The position numbers were made by a program, and so were the translations under genes. Source: Pseudevernia furfuracea (lineage: Eukaryota; Ascomycota; Lecanoromycetes; Lecanorales; Parmeliaceae). From it: DNA of 64,000 nucleotides. Shown one piece after another: positions 33,701 to 45,287 of the stretch. The notes under the pieces are model-generated. The model saw only the letters and a list, made by a program, of their open reading frames with translations. It was not told the origin of the DNA and searched no databases. The stretch's first letter is position 1. The number at the start of each line of letters is the position of its first letter. The stretch lies in contig JAIUPT010000041.1 of assembly GCA_022315425.1 (NCBI GenBank), forward strand, positions 2,356,001 through 2,420,000, read 5' to 3'.

Positions 33701-34623
33701 TCTTCCGACTTCACGGGCTACCGTCATCAATAGTATCGAACCGAGGCCCTCAGTTTGTTGCCACTGTGTGGAAGTCTTTCTGCACACGCCTCGACATTAC
33801 AGCAAAACTGTTCACCGCATTCCACCCTCAGACAGACGGTCAGACGGAACGCAGCAACCAAGACCTTGAACGTCACCTGCGGACCTATTGCAACTACATG
33901 CAAGACGACTGGGCTAAGTGGATATCCATGGCGGAATTCGCTGACAACGACGGAGTCTCGTCTTCCACCGGAGTCACCCCGTTCTATGCCAATAAAGGAT
34001 TCCATCCACGCATGAGCTTCAGCAAGGACTCCACGGCCTACGCTACCACTCGAAAACGTCTAGACGCCGCCAAGGCCGAAGACATTGCTGGCAACATGCA
34101 GAAGGTCTTGGAATACATACGAGGCAACATGGACAGAGCCCAGAGAGCCATGATTGCCCAGGTAAATCAGCATAGACTGGACGTCAAATTCAAGGAAGGG
34201 GATTTGGTCTTCCTCAACAGCAAAAACATCATCAGCACCCGGCCTTCCAAGAAACTTGATGACAAGAAATATGGTCCATTTAAGATCAAAGCCTTGGTCG
34301 GTTCGTCGTATAGACTGGAACTGCCCAAAACCATGCGAATACATGACGTTTTCAGCCCCAAATTACTGAGTCTAGCCGCCACAGATCCTTTGCCAGGCCA
34401 GAAGAATCCTCCACCCGAGCCAACAATGGTTGACGGCTTGGAAGAATGGGTCGTAGACGACATCCTCGCTTCCAAGAAGCCTTGGGGCCGACTTAAATAC
34501 CAAGTCAATTGAGAAGGATTCGACAAAGACCTCACGTGGTATAACGCCGACAGGGGGGAGTTCGACAACGCCAAAGACGTCGTCGAAGAATTCCATAAGA
34601 AATACCCCAAGGCCCTTCGCTAG
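30691..34623 (+). pseudogene. pol: Pol polyprotein of gypsy A (protease-RT-RNase H-integrase-chromodomain), with stops
   Basis: One frame (the -1 frame of gag) reads throughout. It holds a protease with IDSGCTG (about 30838), RT with FCVDYRRLNQITKRNRYSIP and YLDD (32224-32235), RNase H (LETDSSDYVNGGVLSQYDDE), the integrase HHCC region (CGHPGVNRTYELL ... CYKCQRS), the core DFIVGLP ... FHPQTDGQTERSNQ, and a chromodomain (WVVDDIL ... LTWYNADRGEFDNAKDVVEEF). Stops are TGA at 31087, 32830, 33298, 33532 and 34510, all at Trp-like positions, plus TAG at 32929 at the Gln of SRRQAR. RT motif A reads RLNIIAAFN, with Asn for the catalytic Asp, and integrase reads VSNRGPQF with Asn for the second catalytic Asp; both are G>A changes. 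The natural end is TAG at 34621-34623. Confidence 0.92.
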
Positions 34624-35221
34624 ACGATTCGACGTCTAATAATACTGTCAAAACCCAGTCTCAGGCCTGCGTTCCACTCTCAGAACCTTTCCGCCCACTA
34701 CCCAACTACGCGTCCGTCCCACAGGTCCCCCTGGTCCCATAACCCTTCCCAGTACTTCCTGGACCCTATTACACCTTCAGCAATGGCCCTGAGGCACCTG
34801 ATCAGGCCAATAATGGTGAATAGAAGGCGAACGTTGCGTCGGAACTGAGAAAGCAACGACATGTCGTCTTTAGCGCGCGGCTACCGGTTCGGGTCGTCTA
34901 TCGACCAATAAGAGGCCTTTATTCAGCGATTTTCTTCTCCGGCCGCAAATCATTTTTCGTGTAGGCCACCTACACAAAAACCATTAATGGCCACCATTTC
35001 TTCAACTCTTCACCAATGAAGGCCATTCCAGCACCCCTGCGACCGCATGACGTCATGCTAGCGACGTGACATCGCCAAAACGTCACCGGAGCAACTGGGG
35101 ATCAGCACCATGGCAGAAAAGGTTAGCGCCGGTCCCCCAACACCATGTTTTCTGCTCTCTGTCTTTCTTCCTGCATGCATAGCGAACGACTCTAGTACAG
35201 CCATGAGGACATGTCTTTTTC
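34624..35221 (+). other. 3' untranslated region of gypsy A
   Basis: About 600 bp lie between the pol stop and the polypurine tract, with no supported frame. A minus-strand ORF (35301-35083) crosses into the LTR and is not considered real. Confidence 0.7.
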
Positions 35222-35235
35222 GGAGGGGGGGGTAG
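35222..35235 (+). promoter_or_regulatory. Polypurine tract of gypsy A
   Basis: GGAGGGGGGGGTAG lies directly before the 3' LTR start TGTTACG. It is the usual RNase H-resistant primer for plus-strand DNA synthesis. Confidence 0.85.
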
Positions 35236-35441
35236 TGTTACGAGCGTACCCCGCATCCCTTGGTGACACCTGCCTGTGTTAGCATTCCTTTGTTGACACA
35301 CTATCCCTTTTAGGCTTAGCGTGCCTTGGCAGGTTCACTCAGCCATACATATATGGCCCTCCCTCCCAGTACATAGTTGTTCTGTATCTAGTTGTCTTAT
35401 TCAATACACCTACATGACTTGACTCTGTACTGATCCTGACA
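35236..35441 (+). repeat. 3' LTR of gypsy A
   Basis: It is 206 bp and differs from the 5' LTR at three sites (AGGCTTAG/AGACTTAG, CTGTAT/CTATAT, CTGATCC/CTGGTCC), all G/A. It is followed by the TSD ATAAT. Confidence 0.95.
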
Positions 35442-35446
35442 ATAAT

Positions 35447-38400
35447 ATATCAATAGATTATTTAATTAGAACGTTTTAATTATTAATAACGATGATAACG
35501 ACGAAGAATATCGTTTGTTTATTAAAAACGTTCATTTCTACTCAGAGATAAATATTAATTTATTATCTCTAAGTATCTTGATTCGCAATAAACTCTTCTT
35601 CGATGTAGTCAAGAAACGACTAATCGTAATTAATAACGATAATAATATTATTATAAAAGATACACTTATTAATATATTATTTAAACTTCGTTTCAGCGAT
35701 GCTGAGAATATAAAAATTAAAAATATAATAAAATATATGATAATAATTATAAAACGTTCTTATAAAAAGATCTTAATCAAATTTTAATATAAAACGTTCG
35801 ATTATTTAAATTATATCGACGTCGTTAGACTTTTAATAATAATAATAGAAATAAAACTCGTGAAATCACTTAAGAAGAAGTTTTATAAGTTATATATTCT
35901 TATTAAGTAATATAAGACGTTTAATAGAGAACTTATATTAATAGTGAATAACTTATTTTATTAAATTTATATTAATCTTTTTAACGAAAAAGATAGTCTT
36001 TTACTTATTATTAAAGATCTTAAATACGTCTTAATATTAATTAACTAGAACACTCGATATCGTTAAATAAACTTTTTAAAGATAAAGAATTAAGTACTTT
36101 TCGAATTAAAGAACTTCGTAAAGTACGTTTAAACTTAATTTAATATTACTTTTCGCATTATTCGATTAAATAATAATAAGAAGTATAATTTAAATGAGAT
36201 AAGAGTTTAATTAAAGTTTATAAGAATTATTTAAAAGTTGATTATATTAGACTATTTAGAGTAAAACGAATTAAATAAGCGTATTAATAATATACTACTA
36301 ATAAGAACTCGTGCTTAATTGATTATAATAGAACTATTAGCGACGCTATGAGCTGAGATCTTTTAAACGATTATATATATTATAAACAGATCGCTCATCT
36401 TAGCATTAAATAAGACGTCTTATAAGACTCTTTATAAAGTCAAATCAAATCTCTTTCGCATATACTCTTTTGATTTAATATGTTAGATATACGATTATAA
36501 GACTAAATAGCGAGAAAAAATATCGTTTGAAGAATTTAAATATATCTTTCTTGATTATAAGAGAATTAATTAATATCGATTATAAGACGTTAAAAATCAT
36601 AAATTGCTTCGACGACGTAACGTTATTTAAGAGCAATTTAAGTCTTTCGTCTCGTCTTTAGACGTGTCTATTAAGAATTAAAACGACGTATCGAATAAAA
36701 AGAATAAAAACGTGATTATTATTTCACTTTTTAGAAATCTTAATCTCTATTTCGAAGACGTTCTTAAAGCATCTTAGAGTTTTATAAAAGAAATCTCAGA
36801 AAATAAGAATCTATAAGATCTCGAAGTTGATTCGATTATTAAACTTTCGTCTGCGATGATAATTTAAAAATAAATTAATACCGAGAACTCAAATTTGCGA
36901 AGCGAGAGACTTCGTTATTTAATAAAATATAATCGAAAAGACTATCAAAAGCTTCATATCAAAGAATTCGTCAAGATAATCATCGCTTACGCTCTTATAA
37001 ATAATTATAATAGATTATTAATTTATAAGAAAGCTATTAATAACTTTAAGAAAGAATAATAATTAAAAATAATATAGATTAAATAAGATTCGTTAAAGAG
37101 CAATTAAATCTAAAATCTAGTCTTTTTATTATTTAGTAATCGCTCGATATTTAGAGATCGTTAAATCTTTAAAAAGAAATTCGAAGTTAATAATAAGATC
37201 GTTAGATTTAAGACTCGTTAAGTAATTAAAGAATTTCTTTAAAGAGAGTAAATTAATTATAACGAGATCTATTTCGAAGTGATCAAGTTAATTATTTTTA
37301 ATATTCTTTTAATACTCGCAGTTAAGTACGACTAAAAAGTGAATTTAATAAATATCATAACGACTTTTTTATATATCGATATCAAGAAACGAATTTATAT
37401 AAAATAGTTAATTAATTTTATTAAGAAATTTAATAAGATATTTTTGCTTTTAAAGATTTTATATAATCTTAAATAATCGTCTCATAAGTGATATAAAACT
37501 CTTTTTAAGTTCTTACTTAGTCTAAATTTCGTTCGATTTTAATTCGACGTATATCTCTTTATATATAAGTCTGAGTAAGAAATAATCTTCGTAATTATTT
37601 ATATAAATAATATCTAGATTATTAAACTACGTTCTCTTATTAACTAAATTAAAAAGAACTTATATAAACGATTTAAGATTACGAATTTAGACTTATATAT
37701 CTATTATCTAAATATGAGAATAAGATAAAATCGAATTAAACGAACAATAAAAATTAGTTAGTTAGATTACATTAAGAATATATTAAAGACTTATCAAATA
37801 ATTAACGCAAATTCACAGAGTATCTTAATGAAGATTAATATAAATACGACTCTTTTAAAGATTATAAAGAAGTATTAAACTAATTTAATTAACGTTATCG
37901 TTTATAAGATAAATGTTGATTAACTAATATATCTTATAATTAAAACGCGTTCGAATATCGTCTATACTGTATATAAATTTCATATATTTAACGTTAACTT
38001 AATAGCGATTCACTAAAAGGCTTTTAAACGAGTTCTTTGATATCTAATCGATATACGAAATCGCGACATTATTTATAAGAAAGCTGAAATCTCATTATGT
38101 GAATATATAAATATTAATTAAGTCGGCGATTAAGACTATATTAGATCTATAGCTAATTATATATTTACGTTAAATAAGAAAATAATTAATTAACGATTTA
38201 TTAAGCAGAAATTAATAACAAAGAGTATCACTAAGACGAAATATATGATCTCAACGAACACTATTTAAAAAGTCGTCTAAATTCGATTTCTTTTGACTGA
38301 ATTGAATTAGAATCTAAACGATTTCACGATGATACACGATAACAATTAAGACGTTATAGCTCTAATTAAGAATATTATTAATTATAGACGTATCAGACAT

Positions 38401-38648
38401 ATTAATATTAATTATTACTTCGTTAAAGAGTTGATTATTAATAAAAAACTTAAATATAAATATATTTTCATTAAGAAAATAATAATAAACGATTTAACGA
38501 AGTCTTTAACTTTAGAAAAGTTCGCTAAGTTTATTATAATACTATAACTTAGTGACTTGAGATTATAGAAAATAAATTAATAAGAATCAAGAAAGAAAGA
38601 CTTAAATGATCTCAAATAAGAATATATGACTTAATTAGTTATAGAGAG
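35447..38648 (+). pseudogene. Remnant of copia copy 1 pol
   Basis: The segment aligns base for base with the younger copia from about 61700 onward (end of protease, integrase, reverse transcriptase). The RT Tyr-Val-Asp-Asp region and integrase boxes are no longer readable because RIP converted most Trp, Gln, Gly and Ala codons. The part after about 37650 extends beyond the truncated younger copy, and so shows what its missing 3' end should contain (RNase H and the 3' UTR). Confidence 0.85.
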
Positions 38649-38835
38649 TATCGAACTATATCTAGATTATTTTATATATGTTTTAACGTTCTTTTATATA
38701 TATCGACTATATATCGTAATTTGCTTTTATATCGATGTTTATAACATTTCTTTATTATTTATAAGATCTTATATCTTATAAATCTTATTATAAATCTATA
38801 TACTTTTTATTCTTTATTCACTGTAGTCTATAATA
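38649..38835 (+). repeat. 3' LTR of copia copy 1
   Basis: It is 187 bp and starts TATCGAACTATATCTAG (TG mutated to TA). It ends ...GTCTATAATA before TSD TCGAG at 38836-38840. It is more mutated than the 5' LTR in the first half (ATATATGTTTTAACG against ATACATGTTCTAGCG). Confidence 0.85.
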
Positions 38836-38840
38836 TCGAG

Positions 38841-39870
38841 AGTAGATATAAAAGAGTTCTTGAGAATCTTCTATTTGACGTTTAGAATAATGCTTTTTTA
38901 TATGACTTCGATACGAAGCTATTTGTTATATGAATATACTCGACTCTCTTCGCACGAAAAAAACTTTAATGAAGATATAGTCTATCGAAGATCTTTTCTA
39001 TCGCCCGCAAAGAGGTTCTCGATTTTCAGTCGATACTCGCAACGTACTTCTCGAGAATTTGAGTCTCGAAGAATCTATTAGTTATGATAACGCTATAGAT
39101 AAGATAACGATATTATTCAGCATTAAGCTTTTCAACGAATATGATCTCTTAAGCTTTATAGGGCCTCGAGTGAACAATAATTAACGCCGTGAAGATGAAC
39201 TCAAATTTAATTAATGACTTCGTCTTATGCGAGTTTACGATCTAGACAAAGCGTCAAACGAGTTCTTTTTGATAATTTACTTTTTATTCGTCTTTGCGAG
39301 ATCTAATATTATCTTTTATTTAATAAGGGAAACGAAGAAGAGAAAGCTCGTCTATACTATTTAAATAAGTTAAAATATATTCTTATTATCTGCGAGCTAA
39401 ATCTAACTTAGATTAAATTCGATCTTTAGTATTAAAATAGAAAATCGTTCGAGCTATTGCGAACCTTCGATTCGAATCTTTGATTTTAAATTATATTAGA
39501 TTTACGAACTTCTTTATAATAAGAGCTTCAAATATAAAGCTTATATAATAAGATTCTTATCTTATTATTTGTTACTAACATAATATATAACGAGTTTTTC
39601 ATTAACAGAGCGAATTTAATATTTCGTCTAAGACATATTTAATTAAAGATTAGATGTTAAGAGTAGATTAATATATTCTTTCTTATATTAAAGATATTAA
39701 TTAAGAAGATTCGTAACTAAAAGAAGTAAACGCTTTTCGATAATAAGATAAATTATATTAAAATAATAATAAAGACGCATATTAGATATATTCGACGAGC
39801 TTAAAAACAATTATTTTACAATAACAACTTAGTCGAGCTTCTAACGATAGTCTACACGAGTAGAAGAGAA
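38841..39870 (+). pseudogene. P-loop NTPase-like host gene, 3' portion
   Basis: When the copia nest and one copy of TCGAG are ignored, the frame of the 5' portion continues here. After a stretch with several Trp/Gln-type stops it reads RTKKTLMKI, YRPQRGSRFSVDTRNVLLEN, SLEESISYDNAIDKITILFS, FNEYDLLSFIGPRV and RVYDLDKASNEFF. RIP is heavier than on the left side and the frame fades after about 39500; the C-terminus cannot be placed. The flank also contains ORF 38860-39081 in another frame, which I regard as a shadow. Confidence 0.45.
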
Positions 39871-40320
39871 AAATTAAGATAATATAACGAAAAATATACG
39901 AAAGTTGATACTATTAAAGATTGTCTTAATTAAAATTAAGAACGTTATATAAAGTTTATTTAATAAGCTAAACAAGAGCTTAGAAAGAAAGAAGATTAAA
40001 ATAAAACACTTAATTAACACTACGAAATTCTTTAACACTTGAACTAATATAAAACTATTCGATAAAGATATAGTAATAATAGACTCGACGTTAACTCTTT
40101 TAGTAGTTACTTTCGAGAAGACGACTTTTTTCAACATAATTTAATGATATATTCTATCTAATCGCATAACTATTATTTCGTCGTTTTAGATAATAACGAT
40201 TTATATTTATTTCTTTACTTACTTTTTTAAAGAGTTTACTTCTCTAAAAGTGTTTACTCTCTTAAAATTTCTAATAAGTAAGAGTTTTAAGTTATATAAT
40301 AACTTCGCTTTTATTATATA
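39871..40320. other. RIPed spacer
   Basis: AT-rich with kept CpG. A minus-strand frame at 40137-39874 is rich in Phe, Ile and Leu, as expected from base composition. I see no gene. Confidence 0.5.
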
Positions 40321-41279
40321 TACTAATCAAAAAGATATAATATATTTCACGAAATATTCTATCTTAACTAATTTTATATTATAATATAATATAAGATCGA
40401 GAGAGATTAGATATCATATCTTTATAAAGATATAATATAATATTTAAATAAGATATCTTATAAAACGATATAAATTTAGAATATTTTATAAGATATTCTA
40501 GATAAGATATTTCAGTAACGAATAAGATAAGAATTTTACTAAGAGCACTGCTAACTAGAATAATAATACTAAGAGTACTATTAATTAAAATAATGATATC
40601 AAAAGTACTACTAATTAGAATAATGTCTAGAATAGTAATGTTAAAAAATAATAATAAGATACGCGAAGCGAAAGAATAATAATTCGATAATTAATTAATA
40701 TAGACGTAATTACGTATTACTATTCTAGTTATAATACTCTTAATATTATTATTTTAATTAGTAATGATCTTAATAATAATCTTAGTAATAATAATAATAG
40801 TAATAGTAATAGTAATCTTAATAGTAATCTTAATAGTAATCTTAGTAATAATCTTAGTAATAATTTTAATAGTAATCTTAGCGATATTAATCTCAACGAT
40901 ATTCTTAGTAGTGATCTCAACGATATTCTTAGCGATATTCTTAACGATATTCTTAGTAATATTCTCAGCTATGATCTTAGCATCAGTATTCTAATTAGCA
41001 GTGATCTTAGTATTACTATTCTAATTATTACTCTAGTTATTATTCTAGTTAATAGTGCTTTTAGTAGTACTTTTTAATAGAACTCTTATCTTATTCGTTA
41101 TATAAGCTCCTATCTAGAATATCTTATAAGATATTTTAGATTTATATCGTCTTATAATATAATATTAATAAAATCTCATATTATTTTATTATAATATAAA
41201 ATCTAGAGATCTTATATTATATTATAATGTAAGATAAGACGTCTATATTTTATATATCTTATATCTTTTCGATTAGTAA
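40321..41279. mobile_element. Fold-back element, copy 3
   Basis: It is a 959-bp inverted-repeat element with ends TACTAATCAAAAAGATATA and TATATCTTTTCGATTAGTA. Arms consist of TAGAATAATA / AGTAATCTTA units. The centre at about 40655-40720 has CGCGAAGCG, then GACGTAATTACGTATTAC, the same orientation as copy 2. It is the most completely bounded copy and the most RIPed at its centre (CGTAATTACG for CGCAATTGCG). Flanks TTATATATA and TTATATATC suggest a TA-rich target but do not define the TSD. Confidence 0.75.
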
Positions 41280-41884
41280 TTATATATCTTAAGATCTTTT
41301 TTATTTTAAGATTAGCGTCTTTAGATCTTACGTGTCTTTCGACACTTATAATCTTTAAACGCTTATCTTAAGATTAAATATATCTTAAGATAGCTATTTG
41401 TAAATTTGATATTTCTTAAGACGTATTACGTCTTTAGACACATGTTATTAAGTATAAGATGTTTTTAAATATTAGTCTATATCTAAAGACTAAATACGTC
41501 TAGAGATAACTTATTACTTACTAGTTCGATTAATAAATCTTATTAAATAGATACTATCTACTCTAATTATTAATTATATTATCTTTATTTTACGCTTACT
41601 TTATCTTTTCTATTTTCTATATCTTATTTCTTATTTATATATATCGTTTATAAATTTTCTCTATAGCTATAATAAAAGAATAAGACTAATATTCTTTAAT
41701 AATCGAATTTCTCGTTATCTAATCACTAATAAATATTCTTTATTCTCGAATCTTCTTATTGCGTTCTATTCTTTTATTATAATACTTACTTTTTACTTCT
41801 CTCTTACTCTTTTAATTACTACTTTTAATATCTAATTTTATTTCGCGAATCTATTAATATTCTCTTTTTAAATATCTTTAAAAA
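41280..41884. other. RIPed spacer, nothing recognised
   Basis: AT-rich sequence with repeated TCTTAAGAT and AGACGTATTACGTCT palindromic pieces near 41280-41520. No element ends or frames are supported. Confidence 0.5.
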
Positions 41885-42042
41885 TGTTACGAGCGTATCT
41901 CGTATCTCTTAATAATATCTATCTATGTTAGTATTTCTTTATTAATATATTATTTCTTTTAGACTTAGCGTGTCTTAATGAATTCACTTAGTTATATATA
42001 TATAATCTTTTTCTTAATATATAATTATTCAAATTTTAATTA

Positions 42043-43247
42043 TTAGTATATAAAAAGAGTTCTAATAGATATATATAGCCTTTTACTACATATACATACC
42101 CTTTTACTACATGTACATATCCCCTTCTTACTAGATAGATATAGGCTAGTAACATGAGTATACCTTCCAACACTATTTGGCCTGACTAATTTGCCCGCAA
42201 ATCAGAGACTTGACACGAAGTCCCATAGAAACTTTAAGGGTCTCAGTGAATCCTCTCCTCCCGCAAGGCGTCGCAATGCGTCGCAATTTGACGCAATTGC
42301 ATTTTCAGACTTGACGCTAAGAACCAGCATCTGGTCCGGCTAATCCTCGTACATAGTGTTTTTGAGTTATTTGAGTTATTTGAGTTCAGGCGTTCTTCTT
42401 TCATCTCATCGTCAGCAACTCTCGATCAACTATTAATTCTTTATTATATATCTATCTTATCTATCTCATCTTTCTTCTCGTTCTCCTTATTCTTCTCGTT
42501 CTTCTTATTCTCCTTCTTTAGATATCTCGATAACATAAACTAACAAGAGTGAGCTGAGTTGCGAACATCGAGCAAAATCTTATCACATCACATTCTTCTG
42601 AACAAGTCTCGCGCGCTAAGATCTGTCAGTTAATCGATCGATAACGTGTTTCTGACACAGTTTAGCCGTCTAGATCGCTATGTGCAGAGAGTGCAGTCGA
42701 TGTTCTATATCAAAAAATTCTTATTTGCTCTTCGAAACCGAGGTTCTGTTCAATTTTTGAAAGATTAAAAAATGATAATAAAGACAAAGCAGAAGAGTCG
42801 CATATAACGATCGTTCTATCGTTTTTCCTTTTTTATATACATATATATATATATATACTACTGTTTATAATGTGTTAACTCATTAATGTCAAAGTTTCTT
42901 TAAGTATTTGCGCTACGTAACACGTAAATTTCGTCTGTAAGTGCTTTTTATATAGAAGAGACTTTAGTTACTTTAAGTCATATTCAAATAATTCTTTAAA
43001 TGCTTCTTTAAAAGAATAACTATCTTTACTTCGTCTTCTGACTCTTATATTCAATTACTTTCTTATTAAAATAACTTTGCGATCGACTCGTTTTTAGAAT
43101 TTACTTTTTAGAGAGTTGATAAGATAGCTTAGTGCGATACGTCTTCTTTGAAATGTAGATAGAATAGAAAGAGATATATATATAATAAAAGACTATATAT
43201 ATATAGTAAAAGACTATATATATCTATTAGAACTTTATAAAAAAGAA
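42043..43247. mobile_element. TIR element nested in the gypsy A2 LTR
   Basis: An inverted repeat of about 80 bp bounds it: TTCTAATAGATATATATAGC at 42060 and its reverse complement near 43232-43213, extending through TTTTACTAYATATACATA-like sequence. The left part (42060-42400) is hardly mutated, with GGCGTCGCAATGCGTCGCAA and a triple TTTGAGTTA repeat at 42361-42386, while the right part is RIPed. No transposase frame is present. The family is unknown; a non-autonomous DNA transposon is the simplest reading. Confidence 0.45.
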
Positions 43248-43380
43248 TAGTATAAAATTAAGTTAAAAAATTTTACTTTTATATATGTAGTTAATAATTA
43301 ATTCGATCTAATTACGCTTTTTAATTAGATTCGCTTTATTAACTCGCTAGATCTTTCGAGCGCTCTTATCAAAAATTTAT

Positions 43381-43800
43381 ATATATAAATCTTATATTTC
43401 AATCAACTTTTTACTTCTCTATTACTTTTTTAATATTTTTTGTTTCAATTGTGAAGACTTCTTTACGCTATTTAGAAAATTAAGAATTTTCAAAATCGAT
43501 CTTATACTTATTAACGAATTCTAAATTAAAGTTTAAGAGACTCGAAGTAAATTTCTCAACGTATACGCGCGGCCTCGAAAAAATTTGTGCATATAAGTCT
43601 TATATTTTAAATAACTTTTTACTTTTTTATTACTTTTTAAGATTTCTTTTTTAAATTATAAAGACTTATTTGCGCTATTTAAAGAATTAAGAATTTTTAA
43701 AATCGATCTTATAGTTGTTAACAAATTCTAAGTTAAAAGTTTTTTATTTTAAAGAGTTCTCGAAGTAAATTTTCTCGAGAATACGCGATCTTCTCTCTCT
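43381..43800. repeat. 208-bp tandem duplication
   Basis: Two successive units start CTTATATTTCAATCAACTTT (43391) and CTTATATTTTAAATAACTTT (43599). They share AGAATTTTYAAAATCGATCT, TCGAAGTAAATTT and CGAGAATACGCG-type segments. They lie between the TIR element and the resumed gypsy LTR and may be the end of yet another insert. The following ACGAATTTAATTCGTAAG is also found at 13745. Confidence 0.6.
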
Positions 43801-45279
43801 CAAAATTCTAAAAACACGTTTCACGAATTTAATTCGTAAGTCTATACTTATCTTATTTAATATATTTATATAAATTAACTCTATACTAATTCTAATATTA
43901 TAATTAAATTATTCTCACTTTATTCGTAATAACAATCGAATTTAAAAAAATTAATTAATAGAAACTTTGTTAAGAACTTAGTATTAATAAGATATTATAT
44001 TTCTAAATTAATTTTTGTTACGAAACAAATAATGAGATAACTTAGTTATATAATAATAATAAAAGATATTTATTATTCTATCTGCTCTGCGAATAGAAAT
44101 ATACGAAGTCAAGTCGCGCTAAGTCTAATTGAATAACGTGCTCTAAGAATATCTTAACGTATTATAATAGTTTATTATATAGATAAAACGTTTTTAAGAC
44201 GAAAAACGATCTTATAAATAATTAAAGAATATGAAATAACTCAAATATTTATAAGATTAACGAATTAAAAAGAAATTATTAAAGTTAATTATTATAAAAA
44301 ATTTCTTAATTATATATTTAAATCGAGTTTTGAATGTCTTATTTTAAGAATAAAACGTTTTGATATAAGAAATTTAAACGACGCTTAATTCGATTAATAA
44401 ACGTCTTTATAATATTCTTCGTAAGAAAATCTTTTTTAAAATTAATACTTCTTCTCTATTCGTAAATTCTATCTCGTTTAAGCTTCATATTAATATTTAT
44501 TAATAAGTTACTCTCTTAGAATAATACTTTTATAAAGAATATACTTTAAAGTATTTACGTTCTTTGCGAGATATTAAACGATTAATAAATTAAAAAGTTA
44601 TATAAGAAATAAAGAAAATCGACTTTTCGAAGTCTTTTAACACTTTTTTCTTTTAATATTAAAATAAGAGTAAAGACACTTCGATTCTCTCTAATATCTT
44701 TCGTTTAATTATTATATTACTTTACGAAGTAACTTAATCGCTCTCTTCTTTCTTTCTTCTCTTTTTTACGAAATTATTTAATATAATAAAAAATCTCATT
44801 AAAGATCTCGAGACTCTTAACGAGATTAGAAAATAACTTAAGAATAGACTTATTTTTACTATTATATCTTTTATCTTTATAATTAAGATTAGAAAAGAGT
44901 ACGTGTATTTTTAATATAAACGTCTCGATTATTAAAAGAAGAACTACTTAAATAAGTAGATTAACGCGAGAAAGAAGATCGTCTTAAACGTTAAAGTACA
45001 TATTATTAAGACTTACAATATTAAGAATCTCATTAATAACGACGAGAAGTATTACGATACTAACTCTAATAACTCTTTTGACTCGAAAAACGTTTAATCT
45101 CTTTTAAAGACACGAAAAGAAATAACGACGAAGTATATCTAATAAATACTCTTAATAATTTATTAATATATTGTTTATTTCGAATAATCGCTATACTATT
45201 TTATTAAGATAAGAAATACGTTCTTAAAGATATTCTAATCGATAGCGACTGTATCGAAATTAATATCGTTATTAATAAG

Positions 45280-45287
45280 ACTCGAGT
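45280..45287. repeat. 8-bp target-site duplication ACTCGAGT (left)
   Basis: ACTCGAGT precedes the TIR element and is repeated exactly at 45788-45795. The younger gypsy A has a single GTCTCGCGT-like site at the matching place. Confidence 0.85.

Larger units (their letters stand above)
28416..35441 (+). mobile_element. Ty3/gypsy chromodomain retrotransposon, near-complete (gypsy A)
   Basis: It is a 7,026-bp element with 206-bp LTRs, TG...CA ends and a 5-bp TSD ATAAT at 28411-28415 and 35442-35446. In order it has a self-priming site, gag with a CCHC knuckle, a -1 frameshift signal, pol (protease, RT, RNase H, integrase), a C-terminal chromodomain and a polypurine tract. The LTRs differ at only three sites, all G/A. 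Pol has several Trp- and Gln-type stops and two lost catalytic Asp residues, so the copy is not autonomous. It sits inside the heavily RIPed copia copy 1 and is clearly younger. Confidence 0.95.
24858..38835 (+). mobile_element. Ty1/copia retrotransposon copy 1, heavily RIPed, with three nested insertions
   Basis: The copy aligns along its length with the lightly mutated copia element at 60168-64000. Its own parts are 24858-25791, 26694-26930, 28096-28415 and 35442-38835, about 4.9 kb in all. It is interrupted by a fold-back element, a non-LTR-like insert and a gypsy element. Differences from the younger copy are almost all C>T and G>A, mostly at CpA/TpG and CpC/GpG, while CpG is usually kept. 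No coding frame survives. Matching landmarks include AAGAAACGACTAATCG at 35609 (AAGAAACGACTGACCG in the younger copy). Both LTRs are 187 bp, and the TSD TCGAG is intact. Confidence 0.9.

Noticed and set aside
40729..40994. Leu/Ile-repeat ORFs on both strands
   Set aside because: Same cause: simple repeats in the arm of fold-back copy 3.
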